Shown: one piece after another, positions 46,745 to 57,017 of the stretch
Layout of the letters: each line of letters opens with the position of its first letter
How positions within the stretch are numbered: position 1 is the first letter of the stretch
Assembly (NCBI GenBank): GCA_024516035.1
Contig: CM044957.1
Location: forward strand, 950,613-1,014,612
DNA from: Bactericera cockerelli
Taxonomy: Eukaryota; Arthropoda; Insecta; Hemiptera; Triozidae
Direction: 5' to 3'
DNA length: 64,000 nucleotides
The notes under the pieces: model-generated
The model's database searches: none
What the model saw: only the letters and a program-made list of their open reading frames with translations
Told to the model about the DNA's origin: nothing
Position numbers and translations under genes: made by a program

Positions 46745-47710
46745 AAGTAAGACAACACTAAAATTGTTAGAGAAACGGAGGGGCTTGTTACAGTAAAGTT
46801 GAATACACGGAACTTAATAAGTTGATTAAGAGACAAGCGGAAATAGATATTAACTCATTTAATATGGAATGCTTACAACAAGCCGTTGGGAGAAATTCAG
46901 GTCTAAGGAAAATCAGAGGAGAGTTATCGATAGGGAGGAGAGAAATTTAAAAAGTGTAAGGGAAAATAATAGAGATATTATTATCTACGAATAAAGAAAA
47001 AATAATAATAAGAATTTCAGAGTTTTATAGAGAACTGTATAGTTGTAAGGAAAATTTGGCAAAAAGGGAAAGCAGCAAGGAGATAGAAGCAGTGACAGAG
47101 GAAGAGATAGAACTAGTACTGGCGGAGATGAAGAACGGGAAGGCAGGAGGGAGGGATAGGATAGTGGGGGAGATGCTCAAGTACGGAGGGAAAGTAGTTG
47201 TTCAGGTGTTATGCGCGCTCTACAACAACTTGAAATTAAAAACAATTCCGAAGACATGGAAAATCTCGAAAGTTTGTTTATCTAAATAACTATAGACTAA
47301 TAGACCCATCAGCCTACTAGCCGTTGCTTATAAAGTTCTTTCAAAAATAATTGTCCGCAGAATCACAAAAGTATTGGAAAATAATCAACCAGCAGAGCAG
47401 GCGGGGTTTCGGAGTAGCAGCTATTCAACATCAGATCATATTTTGGTGGTCAAGGAAGTGATCATAAAGTCGGAGGAATTTACAATACCAGTAGTAATGT
47501 GTTTTGTGGACTACTTTAAGGCTTACAACTCGGTATTTATCCAGTCCGTACTGGAAGCACTCGCAGAGCAGGGAGTACAGGAGGAATATATAGAATGGAT
47601 TCACGATACGTACGTAGGTAGTAGGTAGCATCATGGAGGTGGAGGTGAAGAAAGGAGTTCGTCAAGGTGGTCATGGCTCTCCGAAATATTTCATTGTGGT
47701 GATAGAAAAA
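46745..47710 (+). pseudogene. RTE-like LINE reverse-transcriptase fragment
   Basis: Two frames, 47,056-47,289 (EEEIELVLAEMKNGKAGGRD, VLCALYNNLKLKTIPKTWK) and 47,374-47,628 (QPAEQAGFRSSSYSTSDHIL, MCFVDYFKAYNSV), joined by a frameshifted ISLLA stretch at about 47,300-47,330. The order NGKAGGxD, PKTWK, QAGFR, FVDYxKAYxS is that of RTE-type ORF2. The YADD region is not present. Broken by several indels. Confidence 0.75.
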
Positions 47711-47933
47711 GTATTTAGAACAATAAACTAGGGAGGGCTGGAAACAACTGAGGGAGAGGGGTGTTACACTTCTTAAGTAGATAACATCTTTCCTTAGGGC
47801 ATCTGGACTTGTACCATAATTTAGGTACAGGGTTCAAATGCCCATAGCAGGCCTTCAATTATATATGAGTATATTATATTAATTAAATATTTTTGTCTGT
47901 ATATAAAATTGAATAAAATATTAAATAACTATG

Positions 47934-48194
47934 TACATATCGCCGCTGCAAACACAAACTGTCGTATCTGCAAATTTTGCCAGTTTCAGTTAAGAAGCGC
48001 ACATTCTTCCTTTTTCACGTCACGAACTGTCGTATCTGTATCTCAACTCCTTCCCGAAGTATTCAAGTTTTAAGGTTAGTCGTATGTGAGTTTCAAAGAT
48101 TCTCAACAAGCACGAACCACTATGTGCGCTTCTTAACTGAAAATGGCAAAATTTGCAGATACGACAGTTTGTGTTTGCAGCGGCGATATATGTA
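47934..48194. mobile_element. Palindromic MITE, about 260 bp
   Basis: Two arms of about 70 bp, 47,934-48,004 and 48,122-48,194, are near-perfect inverted copies (TACATATCGCCGCTGCAAAC ... its inverse). A 117-bp loop carries another GTCGTATCTG. The arms include GTCGTATCTGCAAATTTTGCC. Confidence 0.9.
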
Positions 48195-48638
48195 AATCAC
48201 TTGTATTGTAAATTTTAAATTAATATTTTAATGAAGGCTATTTTATTATATTTATAGATACGAGTATAAGAAGACATAATTATTTACAATACAAATAATT
48301 ATTATAACAATGAAAAAAATGGAAACAAAATATATAAAATAAAAAGGAAAAAGAATAGAAAAAAATATATAAACATATGTCCTAACTAAAGGGTGGGGTT
48401 ATTGCCTATGGTAATCTCTTCCACCCAACCTTTTTCTTTTTTAGTGGATGGTGCAGAATTATAGAACTTTTCCTATTTTGTTTTATAGTACATCATTTGC
48501 CCATAGTTCCACCAATGGTCGCTGCTTTCACAGGACCCTGTAAGGGACCTCGCGGGTCAGTGATGCTAAAAGTTGCAATCAGTTTCAAGTCCACAATGTT
48601 TTTCCCTTGCGCCTCTGCTCCTGATTAGTGCTCGATCA

Positions 48639-48645
48639 ATCAGTT
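48639..48645 (+). promoter_or_regulatory. Candidate initiator of the secreted-protein gene
   Basis: ATCAGTT matches the arthropod initiator TCAGT and lies 44 bp before the ATG at 48,686. No TATA box seen. Confidence 0.35.
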
Positions 48646-48685
48646 CATTAGTGTCTTTGATTGCAGAAAGAAGTTTGTTTTTAAA

Positions 48686-48688
48686 ATG
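48686..48688 (+). CDS. Secreted Ser/Gly/Tyr-rich protein, exon 1 (Met only)
   Basis: ATG directly followed by a perfect donor, ATG/GTAAGT. An intron right after the first codons, splitting the signal peptide, is common in insect cuticular-protein-like genes. The call rests on the next exon beginning in phase with a signal peptide. Confidence 0.6.
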
Positions 48689-49064
48689 GTAAGTATGTTC
48701 TAGAAATCTAGAGAGTTGTTTTTCTTAGATATGGGTTGTGACATATGAAATCTGCTTTCAATGATTTTGAGGAGCTGATTACGAATTTGATGTTATTTTT
48801 TATTTATTTTTTTTTTTTTGTAGACTGTTACCTCTGAGTCACCAGTGACGGAATTCGACTTCTTTTCAGGATAAAGAAAGTTGTGTGGTGTAGACCAGTT
48901 TATTTTTTACTAACGTCTACACTGCTACCAGTTTCACACGAACAACTGTTTTTTGTTGTTGAGAATTATCTACAAATTTCAAAGCGGTAACTTGTGTCTT
49001 GAAACTTATGGACTGAGTGTGATACATCAGAGATAAGAACATTTTGGGTTTCTGTGTATTTCAG

Positions 49065-49164
49065 AAGTCATCAATAGCGCTGTTGGTGTGTGTGGTGCAA
49101 TTTCTTGTTCTCTTATCTTGCCATGGAACGGTGGGTATCGTCATCAGCGAAGATGATTGTACAG
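49065..49164 (+). CDS. Secreted Ser/Gly/Tyr-rich protein, exon 2 (signal peptide)
   Basis: After acceptor TGTGTATTTCAG, the frame reads KSSIALLVCVVQFLVLLSCH then GTVGIVISEDDCT: a positive n-region, a hydrophobic core of about 15 residues and a likely cleavage near Cys-His-Gly. It ends ACAG/GTAAAT in phase 1, matching the two-base start of the exon at 50,761. Confidence 0.72.
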
Positions 49165-49229
49165 GTAAATAAAGCAAGTCACAGCGCTCAATATTAATCT
49201 AATTCATATTATAAATTGTTATTGTTTAA

Positions 49230-49728
49230 CATAGCGTGTAGAATTAAGAAGTGTGGAAACCAACTCCCCCCGGGCTACATCGTGGTGTCCTTAGCGCTAG
49301 TATCGCAAAGGAGTCTCCTCTCCTCGTCCCTCACAAAATTTCTTCACCCGTATCAAATGTAAACATAAATATATCAAATCTACAGGGTGGTCCAGAAAGT
49401 TTGCACCAAAATGACATTTTCCTTTATTTTTTGTCGTTTTCAAAATGGCGACCAAAACGTGTGTTTTTTAAATATTTTATTTCTTTTATAGTTTGTACCC
49501 TACACTACCTACCTACCTACTGTAATTCTATCGATCCGGGGCTCAAACCTGGGTCTTTTACCTCATAAACCGTCTGAAATAAAAGAGCGGCAAAGCGGCG
49601 GGTGTAGTGTAAACATAAACATAAATAGACCACGAGGAATATTCTACTCCTTTGCGATGGTGTCGCGCTATGTGGCGTTTCCATGCAACTGGGGTTCGTT
49701 TCCTCACTTCTTAATTATACAGGCTATG
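49230..49728. mobile_element. CATAG-family MITE with nested insertion, in intron 2
   Basis: Inverted ends CATAGCGTGTAGAATTAAGA and TTAATTATACAGGCTATG; same family as 38,873-39,140. The middle is interrupted at about 49,383-49,607 by a one-ended piece of the CAGGGTGGTCC element (compare 26,297). Confidence 0.72.
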
Positions 49729-50436
49729 GTTCTTCTTTCAATAAATAATGTAAACACGCTAGTATTATATTCCTTTAATCGCCTTAGGGCAAAATTATAA
49801 ATTGGTATTATTAGTGGAGGCGCTTCTAATGTGAACAATCTATTTGGCATTGGTAACCATGCAAAACTTCAGCTCAATCAGACATGTGATTCTCGAGTTA
49901 AAGCATGACAAACATACTCAACACAAACGAATCATTTTATAATCTCAGATGATGTGTCTTATATTTCACGTAGGACTATCAATACTACGGTAGTGCGTAC
50001 TCCTGCCATGCAGAGAACAAACAATGTATACAATGCAGCTTTTGCATTATTGGGCTGTCGCAATCCTATGGTCCATATTGATTTTTTTTATTGTGGTGAC
50101 CAAACGGGATTTTGATGGTTACGTCTTGAACTATTATACTATATTTTTTTACTATAATCATTGTTATTATTCTTCATCTCTCACTTTGCCTTATCCCACA
50201 TGTACGTATTGTGGTCGGAATTCTTCAACCTCTTCCTCACGATTGAGTTTCGTTGATTCTGGCACTCCTACTTCCACATTTCACAGCTGAATGCCCTTTC
50301 TAACGCCAATCTTGTTAAGGGCGCCAATGATTTGTGTTATTGTCTTTGGCCTGATAGAGTCTGTTAACGTCCCCCAGTGAGACACATCATTATTATTCTT
50401 CTTCTTCTTTTACTCTGTCTTATATCGCTTGAGCAG

Positions 50437-50718
50437 GGTTGACTTTGTTCTACCTCATGGTTGAGGTTCGTTGGTTTTAGCATATTTTTTAGGGCTGGAT
50501 GGCCTTTCTAACATCAACGATTCTATTTGACTTAACGTCCTGGATTAGGACGGGGGTTTTACCCTCCATTCGCTGGAAATCGTACCAGCTACCCAAATTA
50601 ACCTCATCCATCATGGGTACGACCGGAAATGCCAGCCTCAAATGTACGGAGGGAACAGAACTGGGGATCGAGCTCAGGATATCTGGACTAGGCTGGCGTT
50701 TACGCCACGGAGGATGGC
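50437..50718 (-). mobile_element. tRNA-headed SINE, family A, reverse
   Basis: Minus-strand CCATCCTCCGTGGCGTAAAC head, body with GGAGGGTAAAACCCCCGTCC and GTTAAGTCAAATAGAATCGT. It ends 43 bp before the exon at 50,761. Confidence 0.7.
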
Positions 50719-50760
50719 GAAGACACATCATTATTATCCAACTATAAATCCGTTCCATAG

Positions 50761-51001
50761 AGAGCGGGTCACATCGCTACCACGCGTCTCACTCCGCTGC
50801 CTACACTTCTGGTTACTCTCAACAACACCCGAGCCCCAGCGGTCACCACGCGACTAGTTCCTCCTACGTGAGAACTGGCAACACCGTGCCCAGTGGCGGC
50901 TATGCGGCGGACAGCGAGGGGGACTTGCAAGTGGCGTCCAGTGTGTATTCGCCTGCGGTCACTCAGGTGGCGTCCAACCATCAGAGCTCCGGCACTGGCG
51001 G
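50761..51001 (+). CDS. Secreted Ser/Gly/Tyr-rich protein, exon 3
   Basis: 241 nt between acceptor CCATAG and donor GG/GTAAGG. In phase it gives SGSHRYHASHSAAYTSGYSQ, then a Ser/His/Pro-rich stretch, YVRTGNTVPSGGYAADSEGD and LQVASSVYSPAVTQVASNHQ. Low-complexity, Ser/Tyr/Gly/Ala/His-rich, no Cys, no known domain recognised. GC-rich compared with flanking introns, as expected of coding DNA here. Confidence 0.78.
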
Positions 51002-51104
51002 GTAAGGAACAAAGCCAATTTATAAAATAGGATTAAATTTAAGAGAAGTCAGACCCTCCCTCAAGTCGGAGTTTCAACCAATCACAGCACACTATAGCCC
51101 GACT

Positions 51105-51263
51105 TGAGTAACTACTCATTTTTCCTCGCGAGGTATGAGTGAACCCTGGACATCCAAGTACAGAGAAGAATGTTTTTTAGCCTAATGGGGATCGAACCCA
51201 GGTCACCATGCGCTAGTACGTAAAGCCTAGTGCGCTACATCACACGGCCACGGTGACTATAGT
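51105..51263 (-). mobile_element. tRNA-headed SINE, family B, reverse
   Basis: Minus-strand GTGGCCGTGTGATGTAGCGC and GGTGACCTGGGTTCGATCCC, body truncated. In intron 3 of the secreted-protein gene. Confidence 0.65.
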
Positions 51264-51384
51264 ACGTTATAAATTCAAGTCTTCTAGGAAAGAAAGTGGA
51301 ATACCGCCCGCCCCTTAAGTTAGCCTTTCTTTCAATCATAGTTTAGCGCACCATATCTCGAATTAGGGACGGTCTTCCCTTATC

Positions 51385-51623
51385 CTCGTTTAGAGCTGAG
51401 TAATGAGCTACTCGAATTCCATGCGGAAGGTCCTGGGTTCGAACTCCAGAGTCAATAAAAAGTATTGTTGAAGAAGAATTATTGCACCTTAATGGGAAGA
51501 ATACTGTCAGTTCTCGCCCATCGGTGGTATAATACGGAATGGGTGTTTGGGCAAACAGTAGCTGCTGTTTTATAACTACGAAAGAAAAAAAAAACTGTGA
51601 AACACTCATCAGTACTAGTGGCT
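51385..51623 (+). mobile_element. tRNA-headed SINE, family C
   Basis: Head with GAGCTGAGTAATGAGCTACT as A-box region and GGTCCTGGGTTCGAACTCC as B box; body CTCGCCCATCGGTGGTATAA to CTGTGAAACACTCATC. The body recurs inverted at 54,943-55,072. Confidence 0.65.
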
Positions 51624-51839
51624 TGAGTTATTGCTATAGTTAATTGTTTATGATGAACTTTTATAAGTATAGATTCGGTAGGTAGTCTCATTATATCAAC
51701 AGCACTAGTGGTTGTTTGAGTAGCTGTGGATGCTGTTTCATGGCTATGAGTAAAATTCTTTAAAAAAGAATTATAATATGTATATTTTTTAAATCATATT
51801 TTATAATTTTGACCTACCTAATTTATACCATAATTGTAG

Positions 51840-52121
51840 GTATGGTCTCTATGGTACCAAGACCGAAGAATCTAGAAGTTCAGTTTCCCGCACATCGGGT
51901 TATGGTTCCAACACCAACACAGGCTACGGTGCCACCCAATCAGGTTACGGTGCCACCCAATCAGGCTACGGTGCCACACAATCAGGCTACGGTGCCACTC
52001 AATCAGGCTACGGTGCCTCTAAATCAGGATATGGTGCCTCTTCGGACTCTCACGTGAGAGAAAAGTACGAACGTTTGAAAGGGCAAGCTGACGCTTTCGT
52101 TCATGGAAATGCCCCACCCCC
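51840..52121 (+). CDS. Secreted Ser/Gly/Tyr-rich protein, exon 4 (GYGATQS repeats)
   Basis: Acceptor TTGTAG at 51,839, donor CC/GTAAGT at 52,122. In phase with exon 3 it encodes YGLYGTKTEESRSSVSRTSG, then about six heptads of the type GYGATQS (the last two GYGASKS, GYGASSD), then REKYERLKGQADAFVHGNAP. The heptads suggest a structural extracellular protein such as a cuticle, silk or secretion component; this is inference from composition. Confidence 0.8.
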
Positions 52122-52206
52122 GTAAGTTGAATTTTTTCATTTATTTTTTGCTATAGGAAATCTTTCAAGAAGCCTTTCAAAGTTGAGAAGAACAAAAGTG
52201 CCTTTG

Positions 52207-52221
52207 TATAAATTATTATTA

Positions 52222-52255
<34 letters not shown>

Positions 52256-52345
52256 GTCTCGGTAGCTCAGTGGTAAAGGCGGCACTCAGTGAATCCAGAA
52301 ATTCCAGAAGTCGTGGGTTCGAAACCCAGCTGGGACATGACAAGT
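52207..52345 (+). mobile_element. A-run and tRNA-like SINE, in intron 4
   Basis: A run of about 33 A (52,221-52,253) precedes GGTAGCTCAGTGGTAAAGGC and GTGGGTTCGAAACCC, A and B boxes of a tRNA-like head. Same family as 884-961. Confidence 0.65.
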
Positions 52346-52449
52346 TAACCTCCCATTTGGGATTTTTACCACATAATAATGTGTCTTGGGCTTACTGCTG
52401 GAATAATGGGACTTTAATAGTCCTAATCGGGCAGAATAAATAAGGCGAT

Positions 52450-53460
52450 ATTATTATTATTATAAAAATGGTTGGTCGAACAAATTAATTTGCATGTAAA
52501 ACATTGTACGGAGTTTTGGATGAAATGCTCACATTTTTATTTTGCCCGAGTGTACCAAAGATTTATATGAGTCAGTATACGTCATATCTTACCCATCAAA
52601 CACCAGCTTGACAGATTTTCTAGGGTCTTTGAAAAAATTACACTAAAATTCGGACTTTTTCCACTGATAAACACAATTCTAGCAGGGCAAAAAGAATGAT
52701 GTAAGTAGTTGAGCAGAAAATTTAAGAACGATAAAAACTTATTAAACAATGGCAGCGGAGATGACACATTTAATACACATCCGATCTCTTGATATAAGAA
52801 ACGTCCAGCATGGTAAGGACATGGTTTGTTGACCGTTCTGTTTTCCAATCCATTCATAGTCAGCATGGCAAAACCCCGTCGTGATATGACCATGTAGTAC
52901 CTATGTTGTTGAAAGCGACGACTTTAAACCAAAATATCAAGCCTGATTAAGGGTGGATCAATTGCATTATCTTCCACACTACTTTTTTCTTTTATTATTA
53001 TTATTTCTCTATTTTGACAAAGGCTGATCTACTTGTACAACGGACTAGAAACTTTTGTTATGCTTTTTGCATCATGAATGTTCTTTTCTTATCAGTAAAA
53101 TTGTGGATTGAAAAACTTTAATGGAATCTCCGAACGCAACTAATTCTTGGAATAAGATTTCTGATAAGAGAAATCTCCCATTGAACTTACATTTTTTCAA
53201 AGGCACGCAACGCAAGTATACATTTTATTATATTTGTGTTATTTTGGTTCGAGTTCAAGAAAATTTCAGCACATTGAGAGAAGAGGTGAAAACTATGAGT
53301 TGAGAAACTTGAGATGGGAGAAGAAGAAAAGACCCCAGCTTTTCTGGAGAAGAAGATCTCTCTTGATTACTTAAGGGAAAAACTTCGTGTGATAATATAA
53401 TTATGATGACATCGTGTTGATTACCTAACACTAACACCAACACAAGATTCAATTATCCGT
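52450..53460. other. Intron sequence without recognised features
   Basis: Part of intron 4. Short chance frames on both strands; nothing resembling an exon with matching splice phase was seen. Confidence 0.5.
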
Positions 53461-53487
53461 TTCAGCAAACAAACACGAGTTTAATTT

Positions 53488-53915
53488 CTCCTTTTCCGCA
53501 ACCCGACACAAGTTTCATTTCTCAGTTTCCGACACCCGACACAAGTTTCATTTCTCAGTTTCCGACACCCGACACAAGTTTCATTTTCCCATCGCCGCAT
53601 CACAACTCAAGTTTGATTTCTCCATCCCCGCATCACAACTCAAGTTTGATTTCTCCATCTCCGCATCACAACTCAAGTTTGATTTTTCCATCCCCGCATC
53701 ACAACTCAAGTTTGATTTTTCCATCCCCGCATCACAACTCAATTTTGATTTTTCCATCGCCGCATCACAAATCTAATTTCATTTCTCCATCCCCGCATCA
53801 CAACTCAAGTTGGATTTCTCCATCTCCGCATCACAACTCAAATTTGATTTTTCCATCCCCGCATCACAACTTAAGTTTTATTTCTTCATATCTTCATCGC
53901 AATACAAGTCTCATT
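53488..53915. repeat. 33-bp minisatellite forming an open frame next to a splice acceptor
   Basis: About 13 units of 33 bp (CCGCATCACAACTCAAGTTT plus 13 bp). Because 33 is divisible by 3, the array reads as an open frame of SPSPHHNSSLI units, ending in TAG at 53,925-53,927, which is itself the acceptor AG of exon 5. Early units are PTPDTSFISQF variants. An upstream acceptor (CCGTTTCAG, 53,465) would not fit the phase of exon 4, so it is treated as intron. Confidence 0.9.
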
Positions 53916-53927
53916 TCCCTGTTTTAG

Positions 53928-54130
53928 CGTGGGAGCCCTGGCCGCTGTGCCTCTTGCGTCTCATGTAGGTTCCGCCAGTAGCAGTCAATACCAGCATAAC
54001 TCCCAGCGCTACAGTGGTGCCACGGGGAACGTGCTAGGTGTCACTTATGGCACCACGGGGATAGAAGAGGATGACAGCCAAAAGTTGGTGCCTGTACCCG
54101 CCACGCTACCCGCCGCAGGTGCCCTTGTAG
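53928..54130 (+). CDS. Secreted Ser/Gly/Tyr-rich protein, exon 5 (gene continues or ends unseen)
   Basis: Acceptor CTGTTTTAG; in phase with exon 4 it encodes VGALAAVPLASHVGSASSSQ, YQHNSQRYSGATGNVLGVTY, GTTGIEEDDSQKLVPVPATL and PAAGALV, reaching a donor GTAG/GTAAGA at 54,131 in phase 1. Reading through instead gives a stop at 54,157-54,159. Residues visible from exon 1 to here: about 276. The next exon was not found. Confidence 0.72.
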
Positions 54131-54210
54131 GTAAGAGACGCAGGTGCCCTTGTAGGTAAGAGACGCAGGTGCCCTTGTAGGTAAGAGACGCAGGTGCCCT
54201 TGTAGGTAAA
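54115..54210 (+). repeat. 25-bp repeat that multiplies a splice donor
   Basis: GCAGGTGCCCTTGTAGGTAA plus GAGAC is repeated 3.8 times (54,115, 54,140, 54,165, 54,190). Each unit carries CCTTGTAG/GTAAGA, a good 5' splice site, and a GCAG that could act as an acceptor. Confidence 0.93.
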
Positions 54211-54546
54211 GGTAGGATCACGCGATATGGCAGAGCAACATAAATAATATGGCAATCTCCTGCCATAGCGTGTGATCGATCTTTGTTAACATGACCATAA
54301 AAATATTTGGGTCTATGGCGACAACACGTATGGCAGGTTCTATGGCATTCGTGTGAGTGCTTCATCACAATATCATGAAACACATGATCTACAATTAATT
54401 TGAAGTTCTGTGGGAAATCAAAATATATGTCCAACATGTTGGACACAGAATTTCAGATGGCAGGGGTCTCGGTTTGAAACAAATACTTTTGGCATTTGAT
54501 TTAGTTATTATTTTCACCTACAGTAGATAAGTTCTTATTAATTACA

Positions 54547-54792
54547 ATGAGTGACGAACAGAGTTGTTCCCAAAAAGATTCCAGAAAAAGGATAAGGAAA
54601 ATACAAACGTTGTGGACGGATAACAAAGTGAAGTCGCTGATCCAAGCAGTTGAGTTTGAACACATCTTATGGAATAAAACAAAAAGAAATGCTGTTTCGA
54701 AAAACCTGACGGAAATGTTATTTGACAATAAAGACTCTAATGAGCTAAACACCAAATGGCAGAGCCTGGGGGAGCCAATACATAGAATATGA
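54547..54792 (+). CDS. Short Myb/SANT- or MADF-like ORF, probably TE-derived
   Basis: 81 codons with a real ATG, basic N-terminus (KDSRKRIRKIQTLWTDNKVK) followed by LIQAVEFEHILWNKTKRNAV and LNTKWQSLGEP, reminiscent of the one-domain Myb/MADF DNA-binding proteins of Harbinger-type transposons and their domesticated relatives. It lies among AT-rich repeats containing many TATGGCA/TGCCATA phrases (54,220-54,350 and 55,120-55,350) that could be the rest of such an element. Family assignment is tentative. Confidence 0.35.
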   Translation: MSDEQSCSQKDSRKRIRKIQTLWTDNKVKSLIQAVEFEHILWNKTKRNAVSKNLTEMLFDNKDSNELNTKWQSLGEPIHRI

Positions 54793-54890
54793 AGAGAGAG
54801 AGAGAGAAAAAAAAAAAACAGATGAAAAAAAAAAGTGGTCAAGGCATTAATGACCTATCACCAGGAACAGTTAAATGTTTTCTCTGAGAC

Positions 54891-55102
54891 CAATACCAGT
54901 AATGTGTTCTCTGAGACCAAAAAAAAAAAAAAAAAAAAAAAAAGATGAGTGTTTCACAGCTCACAGCCTTTTTTATTTCGTAGCCATGAAACAGGAGCTA
55001 CTGTAGACCCTTGTGGTCTGTGTTGTAGCCTACCCATCCCGTAGTATGCCTCCCCTCTGATGGGCGAGAAGTGACACAATACCAGTAATGTGTTCTCTGA
55101 GA
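54891..55102. mobile_element. Family C SINE body with 26-bp flanking duplication
   Basis: The 26 bp at 54,891-54,916 are repeated exactly at 55,077-55,102. Between them lie an A-run of about 25 and GATGAGTGTTTCACAG...CTGATGGGCGAGAA, the inverse of the SINE body at 51,500-51,623. A TSD this long is unusual but fits a target-primed insertion. Confidence 0.6.
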
Positions 55103-55778
55103 TACATTATGATAGAAATTGAATGTTACCATATATTATATTTTTTTGCATCAAATGTCATCATAGCCTCTGAGTAGGCTGCCATATGCTATGGTGACGA
55201 CTGGTAGCCTTGTCTATGGCAAGAAGGAAGACATACAATGCCAGAGAGTTTTTTGCCATATTATATGGCATCGTGTGAGTGCCATATATTATATGTGCCA
55301 TTCGTTTTTATTTCTTGCCATAGAAAATATGGTATCTGTACCATAATATACAGTATGTTTCAGAAAAGGTGGCCACCCCCTCGTAACTTCTGAACGCGAC
55401 GGAATTTTTCAATTCTGTAAAGTCCTAAGTATAGGAAGTGCCCTATGGCCCATCCTGTGGTCATATTTATTTTTGGCCCCGGTTGGCCCTTCCGGCTTTT
55501 AGGCCATATTTTTTCATTTTTCTCAAGAATTTTAAATGGAATGCTATATTTTTTATTCCTGTCCATTAAAGTCCAAGATAGGTTGAGTATAATGAGCTTT
55601 GAAAATTTTCAAAAACCTTATCAGGGGCGGAGCTAGTAGGGTGCAAAGTTCAAAACTGTTACACGCTGTATTTCAGCGTTAGTTAGATTTTTTAGTACTT
55701 TTTTTACGTTCATAGGTTCAAAATATTGTTTTACACCATATGAAATCAAAAAAATATTCTTGTTTACTTCTAATCAGG

Positions 55779-56190
55779 GTCATAGTAAGGTTTTTGTAAA
55801 AGTACTTTTTTTCTCACGTCAATTTTTCCGTAAATTAATGGTGTTCTCGAAATTGGCATTTTTAGAGGTGAAAGTCTGCAGTGACATATGTTTTTTATGC
55901 TTAAAATCGAAAGAAAACTTAACGGAGAAGCGATTAAGATCATAAAAAAGCCATTTAACCTGCTAGTTTTTGTACGACAGTGTCCGATAAAGAGGGTGAA
56001 TTTCGTATGGGATTTTATTTGTTGAGGAAATACAATTGGCATAGAAAATAAATAATACCTAATATGGGAATAATACTTCAATAAACATAACTAAATGCGA
56101 ATATAAATGAAGATTATTTCTTCCAAATCAGTGCCGGATATATATTTTTTTTCTCTCTCTCTCTCTCTCTTCTCCTCTTTAAAATAATTG
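55779..56190. repeat. Left inverted arm of a large nested element
   Basis: GTCATAGTAAGG through CAGTGCCGGATAT and a CT-rich run is inverted at 62,095-62,499 with high similarity, for example ACATATGTTTTTTATGCTTA and its inverse. The element may begin further left, near CAGTATGTTTCAGAAAAGG at 55,351. Confidence 0.85.
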
Positions 56191-56339
56191 AATTGGTTTA
56201 ATTTTCACCCTCAAGAGTTTGGTACTTGACCTGGTATTTTTTTCTCTTAAATTTCGAGATCATTAGATTTTTATTCAGAGACCTGGTATTCATTACTAGC
56301 AACACCAGTATGATTTTTTTTTCACTTTGGGTTTAATAT

Positions 56340-56545
56340 CGCGTTTCAACTGCATGGTCATATCATAACGGGGGTGTTACCCTCCATTCGCAAGAAACTC
56401 ACCAACCTGCTAAACACACTTATCTCACCCAGCCTGGGTTAGGCCGGAATGCCAGCATCACGAAGTCTTCTCCTCGCTGGACGTTGCTTAACTTCGGTGA
56501 TCCTACAAGAATCATTGCATTCAAAGCGCCATCGGACTTACTCCA
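56340..56545 (-). mobile_element. 5S rRNA-headed SINE, copy 2
   Basis: Minus-strand GATCACCGAAGTTAAGCAAC at 56,483-56,502, identical to the conserved 5S rRNA segment, then a body with GGCCTAACCCAGGCTGGGTG and GCGAATGGAGGGTAACACCC. The first 5S part (GCGCTTTGAATGCAATGATT) is degenerate. Located between the inverted arms. Confidence 0.8.
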
Positions 56546-57017
56546 GAATGATTGACAATGTGTTTTCTACAGATTTTATCAATAGAATAGAATAGAATAG
56601 AATAGAATAAGCGTTTTATTTGTAATATTATGTTACAAAAGGTTGGCAATAAAAATAAAATATATACATAGAAGCAAATAATTGATTATATATAGAATAA
56701 TTGAAAATAAATAATAGAACAGCTTGAAGTAGTTGAGTTAAATAAAAATTATAGGTGATAGCGAAAAAACGATATGAGAAGCAGTTTCTGAAAAAAAAAA
56801 AAATTAAAAAGTACATAGGTAATTATTGGAAAATAAATCATGAAAGAAAGGTATATGGAAAATATGAAAAAATACTGTTGCCTAAGGCAAAAAATAGAAG
56901 AAGAAAAAAAAACAGAAAAAATAAATAAAATAAAAAAATCTGTGAGAATCTTCAAAAAAACATTATAATAGTGAAACAATTAAATAATATTATGACATGG
57001 TTCCAGATTCCAATGAA

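Noticed and set aside
50024..50290. Hydrophobic 88-codon frame as an exon of the secreted-protein gene
   Set aside because: No matching splice phase with exon 2 or exon 3, and a better signal peptide exon is at 49,065.
53466..53927. The 33-bp repeat as a coding exon
   Set aside because: Joining exon 4 to the acceptor at 53,465 gives an early stop in the resulting phase.
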